Notes: generated by a model not told the origin, from the sequence alone. A stretch of DNA of 64,000 nt from JASEJA01 sp038872535 (GCA_038872535.1 JAVZJY010000003.1:30465-94464), one strand, 5' to 3'. Counted from the stretch's first letter, positions 34,188 to 42,710 are shown. A program made the numbers and translations.

Positions 34188-35339
34188 TTAAACCAAAGCT
34201 TTACGCTTATACCCATATTTATTTGCGTCGTAAAATGGAAAACCAACAATCTTTGCTTTAGCCATTTTGCCACGTATCTCCACATTTACAATGTTCCCTT
34301 CTTGAGCGCTTGACATATCCACATAAGCCATACCTATCCCGCATTTAAGCAAAGGCGAAAATGTCCCGCTCGTCACCTGCCCAATCTTTTCATATCTGTT
34401 GTTGTACACTTCAAATTTTGGTCTCGGTATGCCTTGCTCAATCATAAGCAAGCCTACACGCTTGCGTTTGATTCCTTCAGTTTTCTGTTTCAGCAACATC
34501 TCTTTTCCTATAAAATTATCTTTCTGAAGCTTCACTACAAAACCCAACGCCGCTTCTAACGGAGTTGTGTTCTCGTCAATATCATTCCCATAAAGGCACA
34601 TTCCAGCCTCAAGCCTTAAAGTGTCTCTCGCGCCTAATCCGCATGGCTCAATTCCAAAGGGTTTGCCAGCTTCTAATATGGCATTCCACACTTTTACTGC
34701 ATTGTCTGGGTTAGATAGTGAGGTGTTCCATATGAAAATTTCGAATCCATCCTCGCCCGTATATCCCGTTCTTGAGAGGAGGGCGTCAACGTTTGCTAAA
34801 CGTGAAGGCACACATTTGAATCGTTCAATCTTGCTTAAATCATCTGAGGAAATTTTCTGCAATGTTTTTTCAGCGTTTGGACCTTGAACTGCCAGCATTG
34901 CAACATTATCTGAAACTTCTTCGATGCGAACATTGAAGCCTTTAGCGTTTTTAACCAGCCAATCGTAGTCTTTTTCTCTGTTGGCTGCATTAGCAACAAA
35001 CATGAATTTCTCTTTTTCTAAGCGATAATATACGAAATCGTCTATTATGCCGCCTTTCTCATTACACATCACTGAATATTGAGCACTGTTTGGTGGCAGT
35101 TTAGAAACATCATTTGTTATCACATAGTTTAAGAAACGTTCTGAATCAACGCCCATTATCATTATTCGTCCCATGTGAGAGATATCGAAAACGCCTACGC
35201 TGTTCCGTACAGCCAAATGTTCTGGTATAACGCCTTTATACCATAGTGGCATTTCAAAACCAGCAAAAACTGTGAGTTTGGCCGTTTTTTGATGCACTTC
35301 GTAAAGTTGGGTTCTGCGATTTTTCTCCGTTGAAATCAC
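34188..35339 (-). CDS. gcvT: Aminomethyltransferase (glycine cleavage T protein)
   Basis: Glycine cleavage T protein (383 aa), which releases ammonia from the aminomethyl-lipoyl H protein and makes methylene-tetrahydrofolate (or the archaeal pterin). V-F-D-I-S-H-M-G-R near 50 and the catalytic Asp region (R-T-G-Y-T-G-E-D-G-F-E near 177) are intact, as is the C-terminal G-x-V-T-S-G-T-F-S-P. GTG start. GcvH and GcvP are not in the window. A 59-aa zinc ribbon is encoded 13 bp upstream. It may also hint at folate-type C1 use together with FtcD at 52 kb. Confidence 0.92.
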   Translation of the reverse strand: MISTEKNRRTQLYEVHQKTAKLTVFAGFEMPLWYKGVIPEHLAVRNSVGVFDISHMGRIMIMGVDSERFLNYVITNDVSKLPPNSAQYSVMCNEKGGIIDDFVYYRLEKEKFMFVANAANREKDYDWLVKNAKGFNVRIEEVSDNVAMLAVQGPNAEKTLQKISSDDLSKIERFKCVPSRLANVDALLSRTGYTGEDGFEIFIWNTSLSNPDNAVKVWNAILEAGKPFGIEPCGLGARDTLRLEAGMCLYGNDIDENTTPLEAALGFVVKLQKDNFIGKEMLLKQKTEGIKRKRVGLLMIEQGIPRPKFEVYNNRYEKIGQVTSGTFSPLLKCGIGMAYVDMSSAQEGNIVNVEIRGKMAKAKIVGFPFYDANKYGYKRKALV

Positions 35340-35351
35340 CTCAACAATATT

Positions 35352-35531
35352 TTATTTTATTGGTTTTACTTCCACGTTGATGGGTATGAGGGAGAGTTTC
35401 TTGCCGCATTTTGGACATTTTCCGCCGTGTTGATGTAAAATTTCATCTGGAGGCTTAAGCTCAGCACCTTCATATAATACGTGACCACATCCTTGACAGA
35501 CAACACGCTGAGGCAAACGGATACACTCCAA
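35352..35531 (-). CDS. Small zinc-ribbon protein upstream of gcvT
   Basis: A 59-codon frame with V-V-C-Q-G-C-G-H-V-L-Y-E-G and C-P-K-C-G-K-K-L about 28 residues apart, the pattern of a four-Cys zinc ribbon similar to archaeal hypothetical proteins of this size. The TTG at 35531 is the only conventional start in frame before a stop nine codons upstream, and no strong ribosome binding site is visible. It is followed 13 bp later by gcvT. The coding character (CxxCG spacing, hydrophobic core, clean stop) makes it likely real. Confidence 0.6.
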   Translation of the reverse strand: MECIRLPQRVVCQGCGHVLYEGAELKPPDEILHQHGGKCPKCGKKLSLIPINVEVKPIK

Positions 35532-35663
35532 GTAACAACATAAGCAATAAGTTCACGGCATATTTATTGGTTGCTGATTAAAAACTTCACAAAACATTTT
35601 AATCTTAGAATAAAGTTAATTCCGAAAGCATTTCCAAACAAGCCTCAAATGGTTTGTGCTGAA

Positions 35664-37763
35664 ATGGGAAACTACACATTGATTATAACCGAGAAACCTG
35701 ACGCAGCTCAAAGGATAGCTTCAGCTCTTGATACGCACGGAAAAGCGAGAAAAATGGAGGAGAAAGGAGTACCCTACTACGTGGCTGAAAGAGACAAAGA
35801 AATAATCGTGGTTCCAGCCATAGGACACTTATACACTGTTGCAGAAGAAAGCGGTGGAAGAAACTATTATCCAGTTTTCAACTTTAGATGGGTGCCAAGA
35901 TACGCTGTGGAAAGAGGCGCAAAACAAATTCGAACATGGCTGGAAACAATCTCAAAATTGGCAAAAAATGCTGACGCATTTATCGATGCATGCGACTACG
36001 ACATTGAAGGAAGCATAATCGGATACAGCATACTAAAATACGCATGCGGAAACAAAGAAGCCATATCAAAACGCATGAAATACTCAACACTAACCAAAGA
36101 AGAACTAGAAAAATCATACAATGAACTGCTGCCACACTTAGACTTCGCATTAATAGAGGCTGGACGCACAAGACATGAAATTGATTGGCTATACGGCGTT
36201 AACCTTTCAAGGGCTTTAACAATATCGGCAAGAGATTGGAGTGGAAAATATGCTACATTAAGCACTGGAAGAGTGCAGGGTCCAACCCTCAAGTTTCTTG
36301 TGGCTCGAGAAAAAGCCATAAGATGTTTTGTGCCAACTCCTTACTGGAGCATTAAAGCAGAAGTTGAAATAAATGGCTTAGTCTTTGAAGCAGAATATGA
36401 AAAGAAAATTATCGAAACTAAAAGAGAGGCAAACGCCGTATTAGATGCTTGCAAAGGAAAAAATGGCTTAATAGAAAAATTAGACTATAAAAGGTTCCAG
36501 CAGATGCCTCCAACGCCTTTTGACTTGGGCGCTTTGCAAAGCGAAGCCTACAGCCTTTTCGGTTATACTCCCATGCGAACTTCAAACATTGCCCAAAGAT
36601 TGTATTTGGACGCCCTAATTTCTTATCCGAGAACAAGCAGCCAAAAACTTCCACCATCAATAAATTATGAAACAATACTGAAGAACTTAAACAGAGTTTC
36701 AGAATACAAAAAACTTACAGCCGAACTTCTCGCAAAAAAGGAGTTAAAACCAAGAGAAGGAAAGAAGGAGGATCCGGCGCATCCAGCTATTTATCCAACT
36801 GGAAACTTGCCAGAAAGAACTTTAGACGCTTCTGAAAGAAACATTTGGGACCTCGTTATCCGCAGGTTTATGGCAGTTTTTGATGAACCAGCCATAAGAC
36901 AAAGCATGAAAGTTCACATAAACGTGGATGGACATCGCTTCTACCTTAGAGGAAGACAAACCTTGAAAGAGGGATGGTTGCGCTTCTACGAACCCTACAT
37001 AAGGTCAGAAGAAGTCATTCTGCCACAAATAGAAGAGGGACAAAAAATAAACATAAAAAAGGTAATTTTAGAAGATAAATTCACAAAACCGCCTCCAAGA
37101 TACAATCCAGGCAGCCTCCTAAAAAGAATGGAGGAAGCCGAAATTGGAACCAAAGCGACAAGGGCGGATATTATACAGACACTTTATGACAGGAAATATG
37201 TTAGAGACGAAAGAATGATTGTAACAGATTTAGGCTTCGAAGTCCTAGAGGTTTTGGAAAAGCATTGCCCAACTGTTGTTTCAATAAAGTTAACGAGAGA
37301 ACTTGAAGAAAGAATGAATAGGATTCAGGTAAACAACGAGAAAAGGGAAGAGGTCCTTGTAGACGCTGTTGAAATTCTCAAACCAGTAGTGGAAGAGCTT
37401 AAAGAGAAAGAAGAAGAGATAGGTGAACAATTGAGTAACGCTATAAAAAGGGCAAGACTTGAAGAAAGGATCATAGGAACATGTCCAATCTGCAACACTG
37501 GAAAACTCATGACATTATATTCGCGGAGGACAGGCAAACGTTTTGTCGGATGCACAAACTACTTCAAAGGATTATGCAAAACATCGTTTCCGCTTCCCCA
37601 GAAAGGCACAATTAGACCCCTTGGAAAAAACTGTCGAGGATGCGGCTGGCCCATAGTTCAAGTTCGAATAAAAGGAAGGAGACCTTGGACATTATGCTTC
37701 AACCCGAAATGCCCATTAAAAGAGGAGAGGAGGAAGAAACTTGAAATGCGTAATATGCAATAG
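35664..37763 (+). CDS. topA: Type IA DNA topoisomerase (archaeal topoisomerase I/III)
   Basis: Single-strand-passing topoisomerase of about 699 aa that relaxes negative supercoils. The N-terminal Toprim domain has I-I-T-E-K-P (near 5) and D-A-C-D-Y-D-I-E-G (near 107). The active-site Tyr is in L-I-S-Y-P-R-T-S near 321, and the C-terminus carries zinc ribbons (CPIC near 606, C-R-G-C-G, C-F-N-P-K-C). There is no helicase domain, so it is not reverse gyrase, which argues against hyperthermophily but does not prove it. Start chosen at ATG 35664; the open frame runs back to 35571 without family similarity. Overlaps the next gene by 23 bp. Confidence 0.92.
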   Translation: MGNYTLIITEKPDAAQRIASALDTHGKARKMEEKGVPYYVAERDKEIIVVPAIGHLYTVAEESGGRNYYPVFNFRWVPRYAVERGAKQIRTWLETISKLAKNADAFIDACDYDIEGSIIGYSILKYACGNKEAISKRMKYSTLTKEELEKSYNELLPHLDFALIEAGRTRHEIDWLYGVNLSRALTISARDWSGKYATLSTGRVQGPTLKFLVAREKAIRCFVPTPYWSIKAEVEINGLVFEAEYEKKIIETKREANAVLDACKGKNGLIEKLDYKRFQQMPPTPFDLGALQSEAYSLFGYTPMRTSNIAQRLYLDALISYPRTSSQKLPPSINYETILKNLNRVSEYKKLTAELLAKKELKPREGKKEDPAHPAIYPTGNLPERTLDASERNIWDLVIRRFMAVFDEPAIRQSMKVHINVDGHRFYLRGRQTLKEGWLRFYEPYIRSEEVILPQIEEGQKINIKKVILEDKFTKPPPRYNPGSLLKRMEEAEIGTKATRADIIQTLYDRKYVRDERMIVTDLGFEVLEVLEKHCPTVVSIKLTRELEERMNRIQVNNEKREEVLVDAVEILKPVVEELKEKEEEIGEQLSNAIKRARLEERIIGTCPICNTGKLMTLYSRRTGKRFVGCTNYFKGLCKTSFPLPQKGTIRPLGKNCRGCGWPIVQVRIKGRRPWTLCFNPKCPLKEERRKKLEMRNMQ

Positions 37764-37974
37764 AGAGGCAGACAAGGAAGGCTACTGCGAATTGCATATA
37801 AAAGCTTATGAAAGTATTTCAAAAAAGTATGAGTTATGGAAAAAAGCTCTAGAAATTTCTTGGAAAGAGTATTTAAGTGAGATTGTTAAGAATCCGTTAA
37901 CAGGCGAGTGGGCTCGAGAAGTGGCGGAGTACTTAATAAAAAGTGGAGAAGAACAGAATGTCAAGAAAGGTTAA
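37741..37974 (+). CDS. Small zinc-finger protein
   Basis: A 77-aa protein with C-V-I-C near residue 3 and C-E-L-H near 16 (a C2-CH zinc site), then a helical, Lys/Glu/Trp-rich body. TTG start with GGAGG seven bases upstream. It overlaps topA by 23 bp and the next gene by 17 bp, so the three form one translational unit. No function is established for this family. Confidence 0.65.
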   Translation: MKCVICNREADKEGYCELHIKAYESISKKYELWKKALEISWKEYLSEIVKNPLTGEWAREVAEYLIKSGEEQNVKKG

Positions 37975-38377
37975 AAAGCAAATCACATCACTTTCATATT
38001 CAATAAACAGGTTTTACAGAAAAATCTCAACAGCAAAACCTTCCTCGCTTATCATTTCAATATTAGCTATTGCAATTGCCATATTCCTGCTTGGAGGAGG
38101 CTTATACGACATTATAATGAAGCCCTATCCAGCAGTTTACTATAGTGGACGTTTCATCTTTCTTTACCCGCAATTGTCAGAGCAATTTATAACAGACAGC
38201 ATAGTTGTCATAACTCTCTATACATTGGGCGTTGTTGGGTTAATAGCAATTTACCAAAGCACAAAATACGCATACAAACCAAGACAAGCATACATGATGT
38301 TTCTGGTAGGGCTTAGCCTTATACTAATAGCTTACGTATTTCTCGAAGTTGCAATACGAATAAAAGTCGGCGGATAA
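37958..38377 (+). CDS. OSTC/OST3-OST6-like membrane protein
   Basis: A 139-aa protein with a basic N-terminus and three hydrophobic helices (about 32-53, 75-95 and 108-128). The order and spacing of G-G-G-L-Y-D-I-I-x-x-P, E-Q-F-I-T-D-S, L-G-V-V-G-L-I and R-Q-A-Y ... F-L-V-G-L ... R-I-K-V-G-G follow the core of human OSTC (G-G-I-I-Y-D-V-I-V-E-P, G-Q-Y-I-M-E, M-G-G-L-G-F-I, F-I-G-F, R-M-K-L-P-G). OSTC and OST3/6 are accessory oligosaccharyltransferase subunits linking the complex to the translocon. ATG chosen with GGAG eight bases upstream. Similarity is from memory of the eukaryotic family and needs a profile search. Confidence 0.6.
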   Translation: MSRKVKKQITSLSYSINRFYRKISTAKPSSLIISILAIAIAIFLLGGGLYDIIMKPYPAVYYSGRFIFLYPQLSEQFITDSIVVITLYTLGVVGLIAIYQSTKYAYKPRQAYMMFLVGLSLILIAYVFLEVAIRIKVGG

Positions 38378-38380
38378 GAA

Positions 38381-38887
38381 TTACCACGGGTTACTTTTTA
38401 AACCTAGCTTGTAGGCTGCAAAATTCGTTAACAAATGTATTGGCGGAGTTATAATTAACACTATTATTGCAAGGTTTAAATCCAAGATTTGCAGTGGAAG
38501 CGAAAACAAAATGGCTCCTATAATGAAATCGACTTGGTCGATGACTGGCAACAAATCTCCAGGAGCCAATCCGAGCCTTCGCTTTAAGAAGGCTCCAGCC
38601 AAATCTCCAAACAAGGCGCCAGAAGATAAAAGAGAACCAAAGAAAATTGGATAACCGAAAAACATGCTTTCTAATAATCCAATAACCGTTCCAACAATTA
38701 ATCCGGAAAAGAAGCCTCGAAATGTTTTGTTTTTTCCAAGGATTGGTTTTCCATCAAAAAACTTTTTTCCAAAATCTATAGGGTAACCTCCGCCTGTGAT
38801 TACTGGTATGGCGTTGGCGCAGTATGCTGGGAATATGAACTTTAATGCCTCAATGATTAGTTGTATTATTTCCATTTTCGCAACCAT
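38381..38887 (-). CDS. carS: CDP-archaeol synthase (CarS, DUF46)
   Basis: Integral membrane cytidylyltransferase (168 aa) that activates the unsaturated archaeal diether core with CTP for polar head-group attachment. Conserved features: P-A-Y-C-A-N-A-I-P near 20, I-D-F-G-K-K-F-x-D-G-K-P-I-L-G-K-N-K-T-F-R-G, G-D-L-x-G-A-F-L-K-R-R-L and D-Q-V-D-F-I-x-G. The ATG at 38887 shares a base with the radB stop. This gene marks an archaeal ether-lipid membrane. Confidence 0.93.
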   Translation of the reverse strand: MVAKMEIIQLIIEALKFIFPAYCANAIPVITGGGYPIDFGKKFFDGKPILGKNKTFRGFFSGLIVGTVIGLLESMFFGYPIFFGSLLSSGALFGDLAGAFLKRRLGLAPGDLLPVIDQVDFIIGAILFSLPLQILDLNLAIIVLIITPPIHLLTNFAAYKLGLKSNPW

Positions 38888-39597
38888 CAACGAGGTAAAT
38901 GCTCATGAATCCCCGTTTCTTCTATTTTTAATTCACAAGTTATGGGCTGATTACCTTTTTGATTTTTCTCTAAAACTGCCCTAATTATTGACGAGTTTTC
39001 GGTGGGGCGCAAAGCAATTATTGTGTCTGCCCAAAATTTTAAGACTCGGGTAGCCACTGGTTCTATGCTCACATAATTTTCATCGAAGGCGCTTCGCACT
39101 TGACTTACCACTATAACCGCAATTTTTCTCGTCTTGGCAATCTGCGCCAACAAAGCCATCTGCCTATTTAATTCACGATTCAGCTCAAATGCTTTATTTG
39201 GATGCTCCGCGATTTCGACACGATAAAGCGACGTGAGCGTGTCAACAACTATAAGTCCAAAATTCTTGGCAACATACTCTGGCAGTTTATCTATGACTAT
39301 GATTTGTTCACGGAAACTGTTTGGTTTCACCAGAATTATTAGTTCAGAAACCTTTTTGAAGTTCTCAGAAGCTATTTGAGAAAGGCGCCGCACTGAGAAG
39401 GTGCCGTCACAGTCCATGAATAAGGTTTTGTAACCATGCAGTGCACAGTTCACAGCCAACTGCATAGCCAAGGTGGTTTTTCCAGTTTCCGCTTCTCCAT
39501 AGATTAAGCTGATATTTTCAAATGGGATGCCGCCATCAAGAAGGTTGTCAAGCCTTCCGCAGCCAGTGGGAATCTTCTGTGGCAAGGTCATGCACAT
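38887..39597 (-). CDS. radB: DNA repair and recombination protein RadB
   Basis: RadA/RecA paralogue (236 aa) without the N-terminal DNA-binding helix-hairpin-helix domain, as in all RadB. Walker A is G-E-A-E-T-G-K-T-T near 34 and Walker B L-I-V-V-D-T near 115, with S-Q-V-R in the L2 region. RadB assists RadA in homologous recombination, as the archaeal counterpart of Rad51 paralogues. Divergent from the RNase H-fold gene, 68 bp away. Confidence 0.93.
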   Translation of the reverse strand: MCMTLPQKIPTGCGRLDNLLDGGIPFENISLIYGEAETGKTTLAMQLAVNCALHGYKTLFMDCDGTFSVRRLSQIASENFKKVSELIILVKPNSFREQIIVIDKLPEYVAKNFGLIVVDTLTSLYRVEIAEHPNKAFELNRELNRQMALLAQIAKTRKIAVIVVSQVRSAFDENYVSIEPVATRVLKFWADTIIALRPTENSSIIRAVLEKNQKGNQPITCELKIEETGIHEHLPR

Positions 39598-39665
39598 TAA
39601 GGAATATAAACAGCGAAACTAATAATTTGTTTTGTGTTCAAAACTTCAAAAAACAGGAAGATGAC

Positions 39666-40310
39666 ATGAAAGCGAAGATTGCCGTTGCAACAGTTTCAGG
39701 AAAAGCTTATTATCTAATCGTTAATGAATTGAAAAGAAAAAACATACCATTTCTAAGCCTAACCCCAAATGACCCTATCCCCATAGAAATTAAAGTTGTC
39801 ATAACCACGAATGAAGAGAAAACAATCATAAATCATGAAAAAATCTTAGTTTACCAAGAGGGCGTAGAACCGGAGGCATTAGTAAATGAGGCGTTGCAGC
39901 TTGTTCAAGGAAAAGAACATTATGAGAAGATAGTTATAGGCGTAGATCCTGGCGAAGTTTTTGGATTGGCTGTTTTGGCGGATGGAAAGGTTATTGAAAC
40001 TGGAAATTGTTTCAGCGTTAACGAAACTTTAGATAAGATAAAAAATGCCGTTAGAAGCTTCGGAAAGAGTCAAGCAACATCCTTTTCAGTGAAAATTGGA
40101 GATGGCGTCCCATTTTATAAAGAAAAACTTTTAAAAGCATTGGATAAAGCATTGCCCTCAAACGTAATGTTAGAAAGCGTAAGTGAAGCTGGAACAGACC
40201 GCTACCCAAACGAAGTTGGACATAGGAGAGGATTGAGAGATATTGCTTCAGCCATAAGAATTGCTGGAAGAAACGGACAAAAATTCCAGCGGAGGAACAT
40301 TAATGAATAG
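39666..40310 (+). CDS. RNase H-fold nuclease-like protein (RuvX/RuvC-like)
   Basis: A 214-aa protein. A hydrophobic strand runs into G-V-D-P-G-E near residue 91, followed by G-L-A-V-L-A-D-G and two further strands. This is the first-Asp motif of RNase H-fold resolvases (RuvC, RuvX/YqgF); later acidic positions include E-S-V-S-E near 174 and H-R-R-G-L-R-D-I-A-S-A near 193. The N-terminal 85 residues form a separate alpha/beta domain. An open frame extends to 39522 but overlaps radB; the ATG at 39666 has GGAAGATG upstream. Its end overlaps the Clp1-like kinase gene by 8 bp. Confidence 0.5.
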   Translation: MKAKIAVATVSGKAYYLIVNELKRKNIPFLSLTPNDPIPIEIKVVITTNEEKTIINHEKILVYQEGVEPEALVNEALQLVQGKEHYEKIVIGVDPGEVFGLAVLADGKVIETGNCFSVNETLDKIKNAVRSFGKSQATSFSVKIGDGVPFYKEKLLKALDKALPSNVMLESVSEAGTDRYPNEVGHRRGLRDIASAIRIAGRNGQKFQRRNINE

Positions 40311-41595
40311 GACTGTTGAAAAAGGAAAAACCCTCTTGGTGGATGGACCCGCATCTGTCACTGTCATTTCAGGGATTGCCGAAGTTTTCGGCTCTATAGT
40401 CAGCAGCAAAGGCAAGGTTGTGATACGCGAAGGAAAACGGTTACCTTTCACCGCAAAAGAAACAACAAGCCTTGAAATTTCTTTAGGAGAAAATGCAAGC
40501 GTCGAAGAAGTTGACGGAAGCACCATTCCACCATCATGGACTGAAGCTTCTGAACAACTCTTGAATTTCCAAAAGAAACCCGTTGCTGCAATAGTTATGG
40601 GAACGGTTGACTCCGGAAAAACAAGTTTCTGCACATACCTAACAAACAAGTTATTGCAAGAAAAACAAAAAGTGGCAATCTTGGATGGAGATTTGGGTCA
40701 ATCAGATATAGGACCACCGTGCACTGTTGCCTACACATTTGTAACGAAACCAGTAACAGACCTGTTCAATTTAGAAGCAAAAAATGCCTTTTTCGTAGGC
40801 GCCACCTCACCAAGCACAGCCATAACCAAAGTAATTGAAGGGTTAACTTCGCTAAAGAAGGAAATTTTGGGCAACAATCCAGACTTTATTGTTATAAACA
40901 CTGATGGTTGGGTTGATGGAGAAGATGCCGTAAACTATAAGGTTCAACTTGCCAAGGAACTCGATTCTGACGTAATCTTCTGTATCCAACAAAAAGACGA
41001 ATTAGCACCTCTTATCAACAGCCTTGAAGATGCCCAGAAACTTGTCGTTGAGTTTCCTTCAGCTATAAAACAAAGGAGCAGAGAAAAAAGAAGAAGCCTA
41101 CGTGAGCTTGGATACATAAAATATTTGAGAAATGCAAAAGTACAATCTCTTCCAATAGGATGGCTAAAAATTGAAGCAAACGAATTCCTCGGCTTAGGCG
41201 TAATCCATGAAAACATGAAGCAAGCCAAAAGAGTCTACGATTTTTTGGGGATGAACCCGTTACATTTTGCAGAACTGAAGGATAAAGTTTGCATAGTTGT
41301 TGGTAGAAGCCGCTGGATTAGTGAGGAGAAGATAAGAAAACTGGAGGAAATCATGGGGAAGAAAATTGTGGTCATTCACAAGGGCGAGGAAGAAGGCTTA
41401 CTAGCCGCTTTATATAGCAATGATAAAAAATTCCTCGGCATAGGCGTCATAAGAGAAATCGACTATTCAAGAAAGACACTGAAAATTTTCACTCCAGTCT
41501 CCGAAGGAATCTCCATAGTCACACTGGGAAAGGTGAAACTGGACAAGAACCTCAAGGAAACCCCAGCCTTTTTGGAGAAAGTCGAAAGTTTGTAA
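40303..41595 (+). CDS. Clp1/Grc3-type polynucleotide 5'-hydroxyl kinase
   Basis: A 430-aa RNA/DNA 5'-OH kinase. The N-terminal beta domain (1-90) is followed by Walker A G-T-V-D-S-G-K-T-S near 100, D-G-D-L-G-Q-S-D-I-G-P near 127 (Walker B/lid region), and a C-terminal beta domain ending with G-I-S-I-V-T-L-G. Archaeal Clp1 phosphorylates RNA 5' ends and may assist tRNA splicing or DNA repair. ATG 40303 has GGAGGA nine bases upstream. Overlap with the RNase H-fold gene suggests a linked nucleic-acid end-processing role. Confidence 0.85.
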   Translation: MNRTVEKGKTLLVDGPASVTVISGIAEVFGSIVSSKGKVVIREGKRLPFTAKETTSLEISLGENASVEEVDGSTIPPSWTEASEQLLNFQKKPVAAIVMGTVDSGKTSFCTYLTNKLLQEKQKVAILDGDLGQSDIGPPCTVAYTFVTKPVTDLFNLEAKNAFFVGATSPSTAITKVIEGLTSLKKEILGNNPDFIVINTDGWVDGEDAVNYKVQLAKELDSDVIFCIQQKDELAPLINSLEDAQKLVVEFPSAIKQRSREKRRSLRELGYIKYLRNAKVQSLPIGWLKIEANEFLGLGVIHENMKQAKRVYDFLGMNPLHFAELKDKVCIVVGRSRWISEEKIRKLEEIMGKKIVVIHKGEEEGLLAALYSNDKKFLGIGVIREIDYSRKTLKIFTPVSEGISIVTLGKVKLDKNLKETPAFLEKVESL

Positions 41596-41613
41596 AACTT
41601 TGTTTATTACGGA

Positions 41614-42270
41614 TTATAATTGCTTTGAGGGACATAGTGTGTTCACTGGGCAATGCTTGCAAAGCGGGTTTCTGGCTCTGCAATATTTTCTACCCAGCAA
41701 AATCAGCAATATGTGAACTGAGAGATAATCCTTCGGATTATAAATGGATTGAAGAGATTCGCGTATTTTTTCATAGTCGCCGTTAAGTGGCGCTAAGCCT
41801 AAGCGTTTTGCCACTCGATTCACATGGGTGTCCACTGGAATTGTGGGTTTTTCCGAACAAAAAAGCAAGAGGACATCAGCAGTTTTAGGTCCAACTCCTG
41901 GAAGTTTCATAAGCCTTTCTCTTGCTTCTTCAAAGGGCAATGATAAGATTGGTTTCAAAGTGCCGTGGAATTCTTCAAGGATTATTTTTGAGATTTGCTT
42001 TATTGTTTTGGCTTTGTTTCTATATAAGCCAGCAACCTTCAAGCATTCTTCAATTTGGCTTGTTTCCGCATTCGCTAACACTTCGGGCTTTATTCTGAAC
42101 TGCTTCGAAAGATTTTCGAAGGCTTTTGCAGTGTTTCTGTCAGCAGTATTCTGTGAAATTATCGTAACAATTAACGTTTCAAAAGGGTCTCTGTTTGAAG
42201 TTACCCATCTAGGCATCGTGAAAGCCTTCTGAAGCGTTTGCAGGATTTTTTCAGCACGGTTTTCATTCAT
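41614..42270 (-). CDS. nth: Endonuclease III
   Basis: DNA glycosylase/AP lyase (218 aa) for oxidised pyrimidines. The helix-hairpin-helix L-P-G-V-G-P-K-T-A near residue 113 contains the catalytic Lys, V-D-T-H-V-N-R near 136 the catalytic Asp, and the C-terminal C-x6-C-x2-C-x5-C binds a 4Fe-4S cluster. The open frame reaches a TTG at 42294; I use the ATG at 42270, with AGGTGG eight bases upstream. Confidence 0.94.
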   Translation of the reverse strand: MNENRAEKILQTLQKAFTMPRWVTSNRDPFETLIVTIISQNTADRNTAKAFENLSKQFRIKPEVLANAETSQIEECLKVAGLYRNKAKTIKQISKIILEEFHGTLKPILSLPFEEARERLMKLPGVGPKTADVLLLFCSEKPTIPVDTHVNRVAKRLGLAPLNGDYEKIRESLQSIYNPKDYLSVHILLILLGRKYCRARNPLCKHCPVNTLCPSKQL

Positions 42271-42338
42271 TTCATGTGCCACCTTTGAAAACAATAAATA
42301 GTGAATGCATGAGCTATAAATAAGAATGGAGAGTCCTT

Positions 42339-42710
42339 ATGGAACGCGCAAAAATCGTTAAAGAAGAAATGGTCGAACAAAACATACATTTTCTAGCAGT
42401 GTACGTTGAAGCGCGAAATGCATGCCTAATTCTTCTCAGCGAAAGGGAAGACAAGCTTGGAACATTGGCGATAGCTGTTCCGAAACCAAGGGATTTGATA
42501 GGACCGGCTTCCTCTTCTGTGCTTTTAGGCGACAAAAACGCAATATCAGCCCGCATGTTCGCCGAATATATAGCTTCGAGAAAACAGAAAATTGCATTAG
42601 TTTCCATTTACCTTGAAACAATTAACGAAATGCAAGCTCAATCAATCTTTATGAAGTTGATTGAAAAAGTTGCTCAGGCGGAAATTGAAAGGGAGAAGGC
42701 GGAAACATGA
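42339..42710 (+). CDS. PAC4-like proteasome assembly chaperone family protein
   Basis: A 123-aa protein whose central block G-T-L-A-I-A-V-P ... S-S-S-V-L-L-G-D-K-N ... A-R-M-F-A-E-Y-I-A-S-R ... K-I-A-L-V-S-I-Y-L follows the eukaryotic PSMG4 pattern (L-A-V-A, S-T-S-L-L-G-D, L-A-Q-R-L-A-R, Q-V-F-V-S-Y-N-L). PAC3/PAC4-type proteins chaperone proteasome alpha-ring assembly, and psmA is at 1.4 kb. A predicted helix ends the protein. The stop overlaps the ubiD start by 4 bp (ATGA). Function in archaea is inferred. Confidence 0.55.
   Translation: MERAKIVKEEMVEQNIHFLAVYVEARNACLILLSEREDKLGTLAIAVPKPRDLIGPASSSVLLGDKNAISARMFAEYIASRKQKIALVSIYLETINEMQAQSIFMKLIEKVAQAEIEREKAET

Noticed and set aside
35571..35663. 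N-terminal extension of topoisomerase IA from a TTG
   Set aside because: Not Toprim-like; the conserved sequence starts at the ATG 35664.
39522..39665. N-terminal extension of the RNase H-fold gene
   Set aside because: It overlaps the 5' end of radB and has no similarity; the ATG at 39666 has a ribosome site.
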